A stretch of 13,527 nucleotides of DNA from an uncultured Alcaligenaceae bacterium (GTDB lineage: Bacteria; Pseudomonadota; Gammaproteobacteria; Burkholderiales; Burkholderiaceae_B), in contig CALFXX010000138.1 of the NCBI GenBank assembly GCA_937952975.1, forward strand, positions 1 through 13,527. Reading direction: 5' to 3'. The notes below the pieces were generated by a model. That model saw only the letters and a program-made list of their open reading frames with translations, made no database searches and had not been told where the DNA came from. The translations under genes and the position numbers were made by a program. The stretch's first letter is position 1. The number at the start of each line of letters is the position of its first letter. Shown one piece after another: positions 1-7,214 of this stretch.

Positions 1-1000
1 TTGGGTTGAGTTCGGCAAGCGAGTTCACACCGATCAGGCCCATACAGATCTTGATCTCATCTTCTAAGATCTCGAGCATTCTGACCACGCCCGCTGCGCC
101 ATCCGCTGCAAGTCCGATACATTGCATGCGACCCATACCGACCATGTGGGCACCCGAGGCAATGGCTTTGACGATATCAGAGCCGCGGTTAAAGCTGCCA
201 TCCACAATGACAGTCGCTCGACCGTTCACAGCCTTCACAACTTCTGGTAGTACGGCCATAGAGCCAAGACAGTGATCAAGCTGGCGCCCACCATGGTTTG
301 ATACATAGACCATGTCCACGCCGTGATCGACCGCCATCGCTGCATCTTCGGCGGTAGCGATACCTTTAAGAATGAGCGGCACCTTAAGCTTGCTTTTCAA
401 GCGATCAACATCTTTCCAGGTGAGCTGCGGTTGAAACTCGCGCCCTGGAACGGCGAGACGACGAATATTACGTTTGGCCTGATCGCGCTCGCGACGGCTG
501 TAATGAGCCGTATCAACCGTCAAACAAAAAGCACCGTTACCCGATTCTTCGACGCGGGCCGCAATCGCGTCGACCCATGCCGCATCGCCGTGAACGTACA
601 GCTGAAATAGTCGTAGTGCGTCGGGTGCGGCTTGTGCAACGGCCTCAATACCGGGCTGGCAGACCGAGCTCAGCATGTGCGCAATTCCGAACTGCTCAGC
701 CGCTTGGGCTGAGGCTGCTGCGGCACCCGGAGTGAACAACTCGAGGCTGCCAACGGGGGCGAGCAAAATAGGTAAGCGCAGATCTCGGCCTAAAAAGTTG
801 GTGCGAGCGCTGACGTTGCTCACGTCACGTAAAACGCGAGGCCTAAACGCCAACGCATCAATCGAAGCACGATTGCGCCGCAGCGTCGTTTCAGTTTCTG
901 TGCCACCGACGATGTAATCCCAATTGTCGTGGTTAAGCTTTTGACGGGCTTTTTGAACGAGTTCGTGTAATGTTAAAAAACGAGGTTCTGCAGAAGACAT
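1..1000 (-). CDS. FMN-dependent alpha-hydroxy-acid dehydrogenase/oxidase (lactate/glycolate oxidase family), 3' end missing
   Basis: Reading leftward from the ATG at 998-1000 the frame stays open for 333 codons and leaves the window, so the C-terminus is missing. The family oxidises 2-hydroxy acids (lactate, glycolate, mandelate and others) to 2-oxo acids on a TIM-barrel FMN domain. Nearly every family active-site position is visible: Tyr29 (WDYIVGG), Tyr135 (LFQLYV), Asp163 and Arg170 (LTVDTAHYSRRE), Lys212 (LILKGIAT), and His236/Arg239 in SNHGGRQLD, where the His is the catalytic base. No membrane anchor or signal peptide is seen, so it is probably cytoplasmic or peripheral. It lies 45 bp downstream of a Bug receptor gene on the same strand and is probably in its operon. 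The Shine-Dalgarno sequence is weak. Family assignment is secure; the substrate (lactate, glycolate, or another) is not. Confidence 0.93.
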   Translation of the reverse strand, partial: MSSAEPRFLTLHELVQKARQKLNHDNWDYIVGGTETETTLRRNRASIDALAFRPRVLRDVSNVSARTNFLGRDLRLPILLAPVGSLELFTPGAAAASAQAAEQFGIAHMLSSVCQPGIEAVAQAAPDALRLFQLYVHGDAAWVDAIAARVEESGNGAFCLTVDTAHYSRRERDQAKRNIRRLAVPGREFQPQLTWKDVDRLKSKLKVPLILKGIATAEDAAMAVDHGVDMVYVSNHGGRQLDHCLGSMAVLPEVVKAVNGRATVIVDGSFNRGSDIVKAIASGAHMVGMGRMQCIGLAADGAAGVVRMLEILEDEIKICMGLIGVNSLAELNP

Positions 1001-1045
1001 GGTGATGAATGAGCTCTAAGTTGAAGTGGTTTAAATAGGTTGTAA

Positions 1046-2029
1046 TTATTCGCTTGCTTTGATGTTTGCCTGTTGGGCGATGGCTTTCCATTTTTTCATT
1101 TCAGCAAAGACAAAGTCGCTCCAGGGGCCGGCACCACGCGGATCAGGAACCATCCCTTTATCGATAATACTTTTTTGCATCGCAGGATCAGCTAGAACCT
1201 TGGCAACATCGACACTGATTTTTTGTACCACAGCCGAGGGGGTGTTTTTTGGTACCACCAAGCCCGTCCAGCCAGCGCCTTCAAAGCCGGGGTAACCTGA
1301 TTCGGCGACCGTCGGAAGGCTCGGTAGCTGAGGTACGCGTTCGAGCGTTGCAATACCAAGCGCCTTGAGCTTGCCCGACTTGATATGCGGCAAAGTGGCC
1401 GCCATACTATCCACCAAGATTGAAATTTGCCCACCTAACAAATCTGTCACTGCACTGGCACTGCCTTTGTAATTGATACCAACCATGTTAATGCCAGCTG
1501 TGTACTTAAATAGTTCGCCAGTAAGGTGTTGCGTATTGTTAACGCCACCGTAGCCGACATTGAATTTTCCTGGATCTTTTTTGGCGGCTGCAACCAACTC
1601 TTGAAGCGTGTTGTAGGGCAGTGTTGCACTCACCACAATAATCATGGGGGCGATCGCTAAGCCACCCACATAGGTGAAATCTTTTGCGGCGTCGTAGGCA
1701 AGTTTGTCAAAGACGGCAGGGTTGACGGCCAAGACCCCGCTTGTCCCCATGGTCATTGTGTAGCCGTCAGGGGCAGCCGTGGCGCCCGCCACCATGCCAG
1801 GTACGCCGTTTTTGTTTTCAACAATCACTTGTTGGCCCCAGGCGGTCGTAAGTTTTTCTGCAATCAAGCGTGCGATGATGTCTGTCGCTTGTCCAGGCGG
1901 GAAGGGCACAATCAGCCTGACTGGCTTGTCAGGAAACATGACTTGAGCACTTGTCGCGAAGCTCAGAACTAAACTGTAGAGCCCGATCGTCATGCCCAAG
2001 AGAAATTTTAGTTTTGTGTATCGTGACAT
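1046..2029 (-). CDS. Bug-family periplasmic solute receptor (TctC-like), tandem copy 1
   Basis: 327 aa, normal length for the family. The N-terminus is a signal peptide (basic start, hydrophobic residues about 9-26, likely cleavage after TSA near residue 28). The mature protein begins with FPDKPVRLIVPFPPG, the family hallmark, followed by TDIIARLIAEKL, WGQQVIVENK and the APDGYTMTMG loop. Bug proteins bind small carboxylates or similar solutes in the periplasm and either feed tripartite tricarboxylate transporters or act as sensors. No TctA or TctB membrane gene is in the window, so the partner is elsewhere or absent. The mature protein is roughly four-fifths identical by eye to the receptor encoded at 2175-3146, so this is a recent tandem duplication; the signal peptides differ. 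The ligand loop reads PPGQATD rather than the common PGGATD. The ATG start has a poor ribosome site, unlike copy 2. Confidence 0.95.
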   Translation of the reverse strand: MSRYTKLKFLLGMTIGLYSLVLSFATSAQVMFPDKPVRLIVPFPPGQATDIIARLIAEKLTTAWGQQVIVENKNGVPGMVAGATAAPDGYTMTMGTSGVLAVNPAVFDKLAYDAAKDFTYVGGLAIAPMIIVVSATLPYNTLQELVAAAKKDPGKFNVGYGGVNNTQHLTGELFKYTAGINMVGINYKGSASAVTDLLGGQISILVDSMAATLPHIKSGKLKALGIATLERVPQLPSLPTVAESGYPGFEGAGWTGLVVPKNTPSAVVQKISVDVAKVLADPAMQKSIIDKGMVPDPRGAGPWSDFVFAEMKKWKAIAQQANIKASE

Positions 2030-2174
2030 TTTTTAGCTTCGTGTAATGAACTCTTCTTGGCCTTCAGCAGTAAAGAAGGGTTCGTTTCAGCTCCACAATA
2101 TCATGAGGTGAAACGCCTCGTGACGACTGCCAAGCACAAATTAGCAAGCTAACCTGTATCTCTAATGGATGCGT

Positions 2175-3146
2175 TTATTCCGTGGATTTGATATTGGCCT
2201 GCGTTGCCGCAGCTTTCCATTTTTTCATTTCTGCGTAAACAAATTCGCTCCAGGGTCCTGCGCCACGCGTGTCAGGCACCATCCCTTTGTCGATAATGTT
2301 TTTTTGCATCTCAGGTTCGGCCAAAATGCGAGCCACGTCGTTGCTGATTTTTTGAACCACAGCAGCGGGCGTGCCTTTGGGCACAACCAAACCTTGCCAC
2401 CCCACACCTTCAAAGCCAGGGTAGCCCGACTCAGCAACCGTTGGCAGGTTTGGCAATTGCGGCACTCGTTGCAAGGTCGTGATGGCAAGAGGTTTCAATT
2501 TGCCCGACTTGATATGCGGCAAGGCGACTGCCATGCTATCGACCAAAATCGAAATTTGTCCGCCGAGCAGATCCGTCACAGCTGCGGCGCTACCCTTGTA
2601 GTTCACGCCAACCATATTTACACCTGTGGTGAACTTAAAGAGTTCGCCGGTTAAGTGTTGGGTATTATTCACGCCGCCATAGCCCACATTAAACTTCCCG
2701 GGTTCTTTTTTTGCGGCGGCAACAAGTTCTTGCACAGTGTTGTAAGGCAATGCGGCGCTGACCACGACGATCATTGGCGTAATCGCTAAGCCACCGACAT
2801 ACACAAAATCTTTTGTCACGTCGTAGGGTAGTTTCTCAAAGACTGCTGGGTTGACTGCCAAGACTCCACTGGTACCCATCGTCATCGTGTAGCCATCAGG
2901 TGCTGCAGTGCTACCCGCGACCATGCCAGGAACCCCAGTCTTGTTCTCGACAATGACTTGTTGGCCCCAAGCAAAAGTGAGTTTCTCTGCGATCATTCTG
3001 GCGATGATATCGGTCGCTTGTCCTGGTGGAAACGGCACAATCAGTTTCACCGGCTTTTCTGGAAAGTTTGTTTGTGCCTGAGCCTGAGTGTTAAAAATCA
3101 GACAAGCTAAGATCGCAAGCAGCGATGCTAAAGATTTAAAGTGCAT
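2175..3146 (-). CDS. Bug-family periplasmic solute receptor (TctC-like), tandem copy 2
   Basis: 323 aa. Signal peptide at residues about 1-24 (LLAILACLIF core, cleavage near AQA); the internal Cys does not sit in a convincing lipobox, so a soluble periplasmic protein is expected. The mature part starts FPEKPVKLIVPFPPG and carries the same PPGQATDIIAR ligand loop as the neighbouring copy. The start is well supported by a strong GGAGG at 3152-3156, 5 nt before the ATG, which suggests this copy is translated better than the downstream one. It follows the dehydrogenase gene at 3281-4204 on the same strand after a 134-bp spacer. That spacer holds a TTGACA-like hexamer (3254-3259, minus strand) but no good -10 box, so an internal promoter is only a possibility. 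Differences between the copies are scattered and largely conservative, suggesting both are under selection. Confidence 0.95.
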   Translation of the reverse strand: MHFKSLASLLAILACLIFNTQAQAQTNFPEKPVKLIVPFPPGQATDIIARMIAEKLTFAWGQQVIVENKTGVPGMVAGSTAAPDGYTMTMGTSGVLAVNPAVFEKLPYDVTKDFVYVGGLAITPMIVVVSAALPYNTVQELVAAAKKEPGKFNVGYGGVNNTQHLTGELFKFTTGVNMVGVNYKGSAAAVTDLLGGQISILVDSMAVALPHIKSGKLKPLAITTLQRVPQLPNLPTVAESGYPGFEGVGWQGLVVPKGTPAAVVQKISNDVARILAEPEMQKNIIDKGMVPDTRGAGPWSEFVYAEMKKWKAAATQANIKSTE

Positions 3147-3280
3147 GTAAGCCTCCGGAAAATCGGGCGGCGCCGTTGACGTGTTTGTCGATGTCTCTGA
3201 GTCGGCGTATTTTTTAATGGATTTTGTACTAAGTTAGGCTGCGTACCCGTATTTGTCAACTTGGGGTGACGACCCACGTT

Positions 3281-4204
3281 TCAACGACTCAATATTTCTT
3301 TTAAGACTTCTGGATCGCACCGTACATCGACGCCCGCCTCTTCTTGTGCCAAGAGCATTGCAATGCGCGAATCTTTATCGCTCCAGCCTCGCTCAAGCGC
3401 CTCTGTCATTTGGGCAAGCGTCAGCTTCGCAAACTGCATGTCTAGCTCAACTTCGCGCCCTAGCTCATTGGCCAACGTCACGTCTTTATGCGCAAGTTTT
3501 AGCGAAAACTTAGCGGGATCATAAGCGCCGCTTAAAAAGTGAGTGGGCAGGCCGTCAAACGTACGACGACGCCCCATCGCCCCGCTGCGCAAGGCCTTGA
3601 AAAGGGTGGGGGCTTCTACACCCGCTTTGACCCCCATCGAAAATACTTCTGCAATTGCAGCGTTAAACATATATCCCATACAGTTATGGACTAACTTTGC
3701 GACAGAAGCGGCACCGACGGTCCCCAAAAATTGCACGTCATCTGACATGCACGACAGGACAGGCGCATATTTTTTGAAGGTAGGTTCGTCGCCGCTTGTC
3801 CAAATGACAAGTTTGCCCGAGGCTGCTCCTGTCGGGCCCCCGCTCACCGGCGCATCCAGAAAAAACAACTCTTTCTTAGAAAGCTTGGCATGCAATTCTC
3901 GAATGACCCGAGGTGCATTCGTTGAAAAATCAAATACTGCGCTGCCTGCGCGCAACCCAGCGGTTAGGCCATCGTGACCTGTCAAGACCTCTTGCACTTG
4001 CGGCGGGCCTGGCAGAGATAAGAAGACGACATCAACTTGGCTACCCAACGCAGCGGGTGTGTCAGCCCATTGCGCGCCTTGGGCAAGCAGCGAATGCGCA
4101 TTGGCTTTGAGCATGTCGTTGACGACCAAGGTGTGCCCATGTTTGATGAGGTTTGTGGCCATCCGTGAACCCATTGTGCCAAGTCCGATAAAACCGATTT
4201 TCAT
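3281..4204 (-). CDS. NAD(P)-dependent beta-hydroxyacid dehydrogenase (3-hydroxyisobutyrate / tartronate-semialdehyde reductase family)
   Basis: 307 aa, typical family length. It opens with the Rossmann motif GFIGLGTMGSRMATNL (residues 4-19). An Asp at residue 30 at the end of the second strand (LVVND) favours NAD over NADP. The substrate-contact motif DAPVSGGPTGAASG lies at 117-130. The catalytic Lys170 and companion Asn174 appear in VAKLVHN, and the C-terminal helical domain has the usual KD pair (240-241). Members interconvert beta-hydroxy acids and semialdehydes (3-hydroxyisobutyrate, tartronate semialdehyde, L-threonate and relatives); sequence alone does not choose among them. It is the first gene of a minus-strand run leading to two Bug receptors and an FMN hydroxy-acid dehydrogenase, which suggests work on an imported hydroxy acid. 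There is no clear Shine-Dalgarno sequence before the ATG. A second copy of its gene start lies about 130 bp upstream. Confidence 0.92.
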   Translation of the reverse strand: MKIGFIGLGTMGSRMATNLIKHGHTLVVNDMLKANAHSLLAQGAQWADTPAALGSQVDVVFLSLPGPPQVQEVLTGHDGLTAGLRAGSAVFDFSTNAPRVIRELHAKLSKKELFFLDAPVSGGPTGAASGKLVIWTSGDEPTFKKYAPVLSCMSDDVQFLGTVGAASVAKLVHNCMGYMFNAAIAEVFSMGVKAGVEAPTLFKALRSGAMGRRRTFDGLPTHFLSGAYDPAKFSLKLAHKDVTLANELGREVELDMQFAKLTLAQMTEALERGWSDKDSRIAMLLAQEEAGVDVRCDPEVLKEILSR

Positions 4205-4279
4205 TTTTGTTGTCCAGTTGTTGGATTGAGTCGATACAAAGCCTTGCCGCTTTAGTATTATTCATCAGATTGACAGCCT

Positions 4280-4299
4280 CCCCGCCCTGAACGGCGAGG
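4280..4299 (-). repeat. Hairpin resembling an IS200/IS605-type transposon right end
   Basis: On the minus strand CCTCGCC and GGCGGGG form a 7-bp stem, with one G.T wobble that is stable only on this strand, around the loop GTTCAG. It is followed directly by AGGCTGTCAA (4279 to 4270). A short GC-rich hairpin with a TTCAG-like loop followed by AGGxTGTCAA recalls the right ends of IS200/IS605 and TnpB-only elements. No tnpA or tnpB sequence is beside it, so at best it is a solitary remnant. The alternative is a structured 5' leader of the dehydrogenase gene. The resemblance is from memory, not from a search. Confidence 0.35.
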
Positions 4300-4308
4300 T
4301 TTTACGCG

Positions 4309-4323
4309 CAAGTCCGATAAAAC
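4309..4323 (-). repeat. Second copy of the start of the 3281-4204 dehydrogenase gene
   Basis: CAAGTCCGATAAAAC at 4309-4323 is identical to 4180-4194, which lies in codons 4-9 of the dehydrogenase gene. In the gene's direction the match extends loosely back to an ATG: ATGAAAATCGGTTTTATCGG in the gene and ATGAATCACGTTTTATCGG in the copy. The copy has lost one base, so it is out of frame with the family reading. It could be the remnant of a duplicated gene start or of an insertion event. Chance is unlikely for 15 identical bases 129 bp apart, though not excluded. Confidence 0.5.
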
Positions 4324-4344
4324 GTGATTCATTAAATATATAAC

Positions 4345-4350
4345 AGGAGA
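4345..4350 (+). promoter_or_regulatory. Ribosome binding site of the 4356 gene
   Basis: AGGAGA lies 5 nt before the ATG at 4356 and fixes that start. AT-rich sequence just upstream (4331-4343) could hold a -10 element, but I see no convincing -35. Confidence 0.6.
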
Positions 4351-4355
4351 CTCAT

Positions 4356-4688
4356 ATGGCCACGGCCCCCACCTCAGAACGTCGCGAACGCTTACGCAAG
4401 ACCGTCCCTAAAATGGTCGAATGCGCTGAAAAAGTTTTGTATGGCGACATCTGGGAGCGCAAAGAGTTGTCTAAGCGCGATCGCAGCATGATCACAATTG
4501 CTTCCTTGTTAACCTCATTTAGACCCGATCAGTTGCGGGTGCACATCACCCGTGGTCTTGAAAATGGGCTCACGCAAGAAGAGATCGGTGAGCTCATTAC
4601 CCATTTAGCGTTCTATTCTGGCTGGGCCTCATCCATGTCTGCTGCTCAAATTGCCTACGAGGTCTTTGAAGAGCTTGAAAAGAAATAA
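4356..4688 (+). CDS. Carboxymuconolactone decarboxylase family protein
   Basis: 110 aa, all-alpha single-domain protein of the CMD (PcaC-like) family. The pattern is clear: YGDIW at 29-33, RDRSMITIASLLT (41-53), the segment RVHITRGLENGLTQEEIGELITHLAFYSGW (61-90) with the family His83, and a C-terminal helix ending in EVFEELEKK. There is no CxxC, so it is not an AhpD-type alkylhydroperoxidase. PcaC decarboxylates gamma-carboxymuconolactone in the protocatechuate pathway, but none of the other pca genes is here and many such small proteins have unrelated or unknown roles. It is transcribed divergently from the hydroxy-acid dehydrogenase operon and ends 9 bp before the convergent porin gene. A good Shine-Dalgarno sequence supports the start. 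The family is sure; the reaction is unknown. Confidence 0.9.
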   Translation: MATAPTSERRERLRKTVPKMVECAEKVLYGDIWERKELSKRDRSMITIASLLTSFRPDQLRVHITRGLENGLTQEEIGELITHLAFYSGWASSMSAAQIAYEVFEELEKK

Positions 4689-4697
4689 TGGGTTGAC

Positions 4698-5903
4698 CTA
4701 GAAACGGTGGCGCAGCCCGGTGACGAGATAAAAGCTAGTAGTGTTAGCAATAAAGCCTGGGTTGGTGGCATAAGAGGTCGCGACATACACGTTGGTGCGC
4801 GCAGTGAAATCATATTGATAGCCAATGCTGTATGCATCTTGTGCCCCAACATTATTTTGGGCGTTGGATGAGCCAGTATTGGCTGCACGCGTCCACGAGC
4901 TAAAAATCTTTGAAACGCTATTGATCGGTAGCGTAAAGCCCAACATGTATGAATTGAAATTCATGTTTGGATCAAAGATGATAGCGCCTTGTCCGCCACC
5001 CCAAGAATTGATGTCAATGGTTGGTTTGCCGATCGTGGTGTACGAAACGCCTTGTACGTTGATCGCACCACCTTTGTTTTGACCAACCGCAGCAGAAATT
5101 TGTATCGCGCCAAAGTCGTATTTTCCGCCAACGATCCACTCTTTGATGTCTGCGCTATTGGCGATATTTGAAGGTAGTCTTGGGTCGGCGCCGTTAGGCA
5201 TCACCTGATCATAAGACGCAGCAAGCATCCAGGGGCCCTTGTTATAACTGACCCCTAAAGTGATTAGACGGGTGTTATTCATGGTTGAGTCGTTGTAGTC
5301 GCTGCCGGCCGCGATTGATTTAGTACCATCAAAATAATAGGTATTCATTTGAGGCGAAAATGAATAGCCTGCGCCAACCCTGAGCCCGCTCGCAGGCTCA
5401 AGCGTTAATTTGATCAGGTTGCTGTATTTGGTGTTTGAGTTAGCCGCGCCAAAAGCAAAGGCCATGCGGGCTTGCCCAAGCCCACCTCTAAACGGGTCAA
5501 TAGGCAAAAAGAATTCAGGCGCGTAGCCACTTTGACGACCGATTCTAAAATACCCAGCTGAGTCATCCTTGCTTAGACCTACCCAAGATTGAAGTCCAAA
5601 CAAGCGACCGTTAGACAGCAGCGCACCATTGGTGATGTCAAGACTACTTTCGAGTTGAAAGTTTGCGCTAAAGCCGTTGCCTAAGGGTTCTTGGCCGCGC
5701 ACACCCCAGCGTGATGTTGTTTGCATGCCGCTAGCGAGCCCAAGCCTCGATTGATTATATTGACCAGGTCCCGTGAGCACTTGGTAGGCGATACCACCAT
5801 CAAGCAGTCCATAAAAGGTCGCACTTCCTTGTTGCGCCCATGCCTGGCTAACGGTAAGGCATGCCGCGATCAAACAAAACTTTAGGGTATTCATAGGCGT
5901 CAT
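4698..5903 (-). CDS. Outer-membrane general porin (Burkholderiales trimeric porin type)
   Basis: 401 aa. A signal peptide occupies residues 1-23 (cleavage after AWA), followed by QQGSATFYGLLDGGIAY, the standard first beta-strand of betaproteobacterial porins. Internal features fit a 16-strand barrel: SRWGVRGQEPLGNGFSANFQ early on, GYFRIGRQSGYAPEFFLP leading into the constriction loop, and many alternating aromatic strands. It ends GLRHRF, with the terminal Phe recognised by the BAM machinery. Such porins let small anionic solutes cross the outer membrane, which would suit the periplasmic Bug receptors nearby, though that link is inferred. The first ATG (5901-5903) has a modest GAG upstream; a second ATG at codon 4 is an equally plausible start and would leave a shorter normal signal peptide. 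The gene stands alone, convergent with the CMD-like gene. Confidence 0.94.
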   Translation of the reverse strand: MTPMNTLKFCLIAACLTVSQAWAQQGSATFYGLLDGGIAYQVLTGPGQYNQSRLGLASGMQTTSRWGVRGQEPLGNGFSANFQLESSLDITNGALLSNGRLFGLQSWVGLSKDDSAGYFRIGRQSGYAPEFFLPIDPFRGGLGQARMAFAFGAANSNTKYSNLIKLTLEPASGLRVGAGYSFSPQMNTYYFDGTKSIAAGSDYNDSTMNNTRLITLGVSYNKGPWMLAASYDQVMPNGADPRLPSNIANSADIKEWIVGGKYDFGAIQISAAVGQNKGGAINVQGVSYTTIGKPTIDINSWGGGQGAIIFDPNMNFNSYMLGFTLPINSVSKIFSSWTRAANTGSSNAQNNVGAQDAYSIGYQYDFTARTNVYVATSYATNPGFIANTTSFYLVTGLRHRF

Positions 5904-6198
5904 ATCATCTCAAGCGCGTGTACTCGGTGCGAAATTCAGGCATACCCGACCCCTTTGGCCGATGAGGGCAACCAGCGAGCTCCGAGAGTGCTTCATTTCG
6001 TATGAGGGTCATTTAAACGAAGTTGCAAGAGATTATCAGACATTAAATCGACTAAAGGCTTTAACAACCCTGATAGTGTGGAAATGGTAAGGCCGATACA
6101 ATACCAAGACCGTCATTCAAAAACATTTGGCCATGACTCGAATGCGGGATACATAGGCTGTACCCGCCAACTAGATAAATAATGAGTGAATCAACTTC
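5904..6198. promoter_or_regulatory. Divergent intergenic region between porin and PanE-like gene
   Basis: 295 bp without a convincing gene. It should hold promoters for the porin (minus) and the reductase (plus). Candidate -10 boxes are GATAAT on the minus strand (6032-6037) and TACAAT on the plus strand (6097-6102); neither has a good -35 at the right distance. The inverted repeat TGGTA-N12-TACCA (6085-6089 and 6102-6106) overlaps the plus-strand candidate and could be an operator. At 6182 a six-codon frame, ATG to TGA, overlaps the reductase start by ATGA (6199-6202). Confidence 0.4.
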
Positions 6199-7152
6199 AT
6201 GAATCCTAAGTCTGAAAGCCCAAAGATTGTCGTGCTAGGCGCTGGCGCCGTTGGTTGCTATTTTGGCGGCATGTTGGCACGAGCAGGGCATCAGGTGACG
6301 CTCGTCGCTCGCGCAGAGCACGTTGCGGCAATCGCTCAGCATGGCCTGCATATGGACTGCCAGAGTTTTCAAGAGTACGTCACGGTTTCTGCAAGCGTCG
6401 ATCTTGCAGTCGTTGCTCAGGCAGATTTAATTTTATTGTGTGTGAAATCGCCTGACACGACCAAGACGATCGAGGCGATTACGCCTTATTTGCAAAAGCA
6501 TACTGCTATTGTGAGTTTACAAAACGGGGTTGACAACTGTGAGCGTATTCGCGCAGTTGTTAGTAATCCGGTGTTTCCGGCCGTTGTATATGTGGCAACG
6601 ATTATGGCAGGCCCAGGCCGTCTGAAGCACTTGGGTCGGGGCGAGTTGGCCATCGGTCAGTCACCCGATAGCCATGCTGACACGGCCAGTCAGTTAGCAG
6701 CCATTGCCAAGCTGTTAAACGAAGGCGGTGTGCCTTGCGTCGTGTCACCAGATATCCGAAAAGATCAGTGGAGTAAGTTTTTAGTGAACTGTAGCTATAA
6801 CGCGATCTCGGCGATCGGGCAGTTGACTTACGGAAAAATGGTGCAGACTGAAGCGGTGCGTGTGTTGATCAATCACTTGGCGGATGAGGTGGTGAGTGTC
6901 GCTCAGCACCAAGGGATTGCGCTGACACACCAAGAGGCGCAGCAGGTCAATGACATGATTCCCCAAACCATGCCGGGGCAATTGTCCTCTACGGCGCAAG
7001 ACCTCGCGCGTAAAAAGCCATCAGAAATTGAATATTTGAATGGACTGATTGTGCGTAAAGGTCAAGAGTACGGGATCTTGACCCCCGCCAATCAAAGCGT
7101 GTATGCCTTAGTTAAAATGCTAGAAGATGCGCAGGCGCAGCAAAAGGCTTAG
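6199..7152 (+). CDS. 2-dehydropantoate 2-reductase family (PanE/ApbA-like) NADPH-dependent ketoacid reductase
   Basis: 317 aa, close to the 303 aa of E. coli PanE. The dinucleotide motif GAGAVG lies at residues 14-19. LQNGVDN (107-113) carries the family Asn109. The catalytic Lys193 and the following Asn197 are in WSKFLVNCSYN, and the substrate-binding Glu276 is in PSEIEYLNG (274-282), followed by the usual YGILTPANQSVYALVK. PanE reduces ketopantoate to pantoate in coenzyme A synthesis. Bacteria often carry several paralogues acting on other 2-oxo acids, and this one is followed 62 bp later by a Bug receptor instead of other pan genes, so a catabolic role is possible. The start is not marked by a good Shine-Dalgarno sequence. 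The fold and chemistry are well supported; pantothenate synthesis itself is not. Confidence 0.9.
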   Translation: MNPKSESPKIVVLGAGAVGCYFGGMLARAGHQVTLVARAEHVAAIAQHGLHMDCQSFQEYVTVSASVDLAVVAQADLILLCVKSPDTTKTIEAITPYLQKHTAIVSLQNGVDNCERIRAVVSNPVFPAVVYVATIMAGPGRLKHLGRGELAIGQSPDSHADTASQLAAIAKLLNEGGVPCVVSPDIRKDQWSKFLVNCSYNAISAIGQLTYGKMVQTEAVRVLINHLADEVVSVAQHQGIALTHQEAQQVNDMIPQTMPGQLSSTAQDLARKKPSEIEYLNGLIVRKGQEYGILTPANQSVYALVKMLEDAQAQQKA

Positions 7153-7214
7153 GTCGCTTTTTTTGCAAGCAATCGCTTCAGTCAAAATAACAAAAAGCTT
7201 TTGAGAGACCTCTA

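Noticed and set aside
6..917. Three plus-strand open frames opposite the FMN dehydrogenase gene.
   Set aside because: They are antisense shadows; the minus frame has all active-site motifs and they show no family features.
2169..2654. A 161-codon plus-strand frame opposite the second Bug receptor.
   Set aside because: It lies fully inside a well-supported gene on the other strand and its composition reads as a reverse shadow.
3231..3259. Promoter for the second Bug receptor built on TTGACA at 3254-3259.
   Set aside because: At 17-nt spacing the -10 hexamer (TAACTT) matches the consensus in only three of six positions; kept only as a remark.
4356..4688. Reading the small CMD-family gene as pcaC or ahpD.
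   Set aside because: No other protocatechuate genes are present and there is no CxxC, so neither specific name is justified.
7153..7214. T-run after the PanE-like gene as an intrinsic terminator.
   Set aside because: No stable GC-rich stem precedes the run of T; the AAAAGCTTTT palindrome nearby is too weak.
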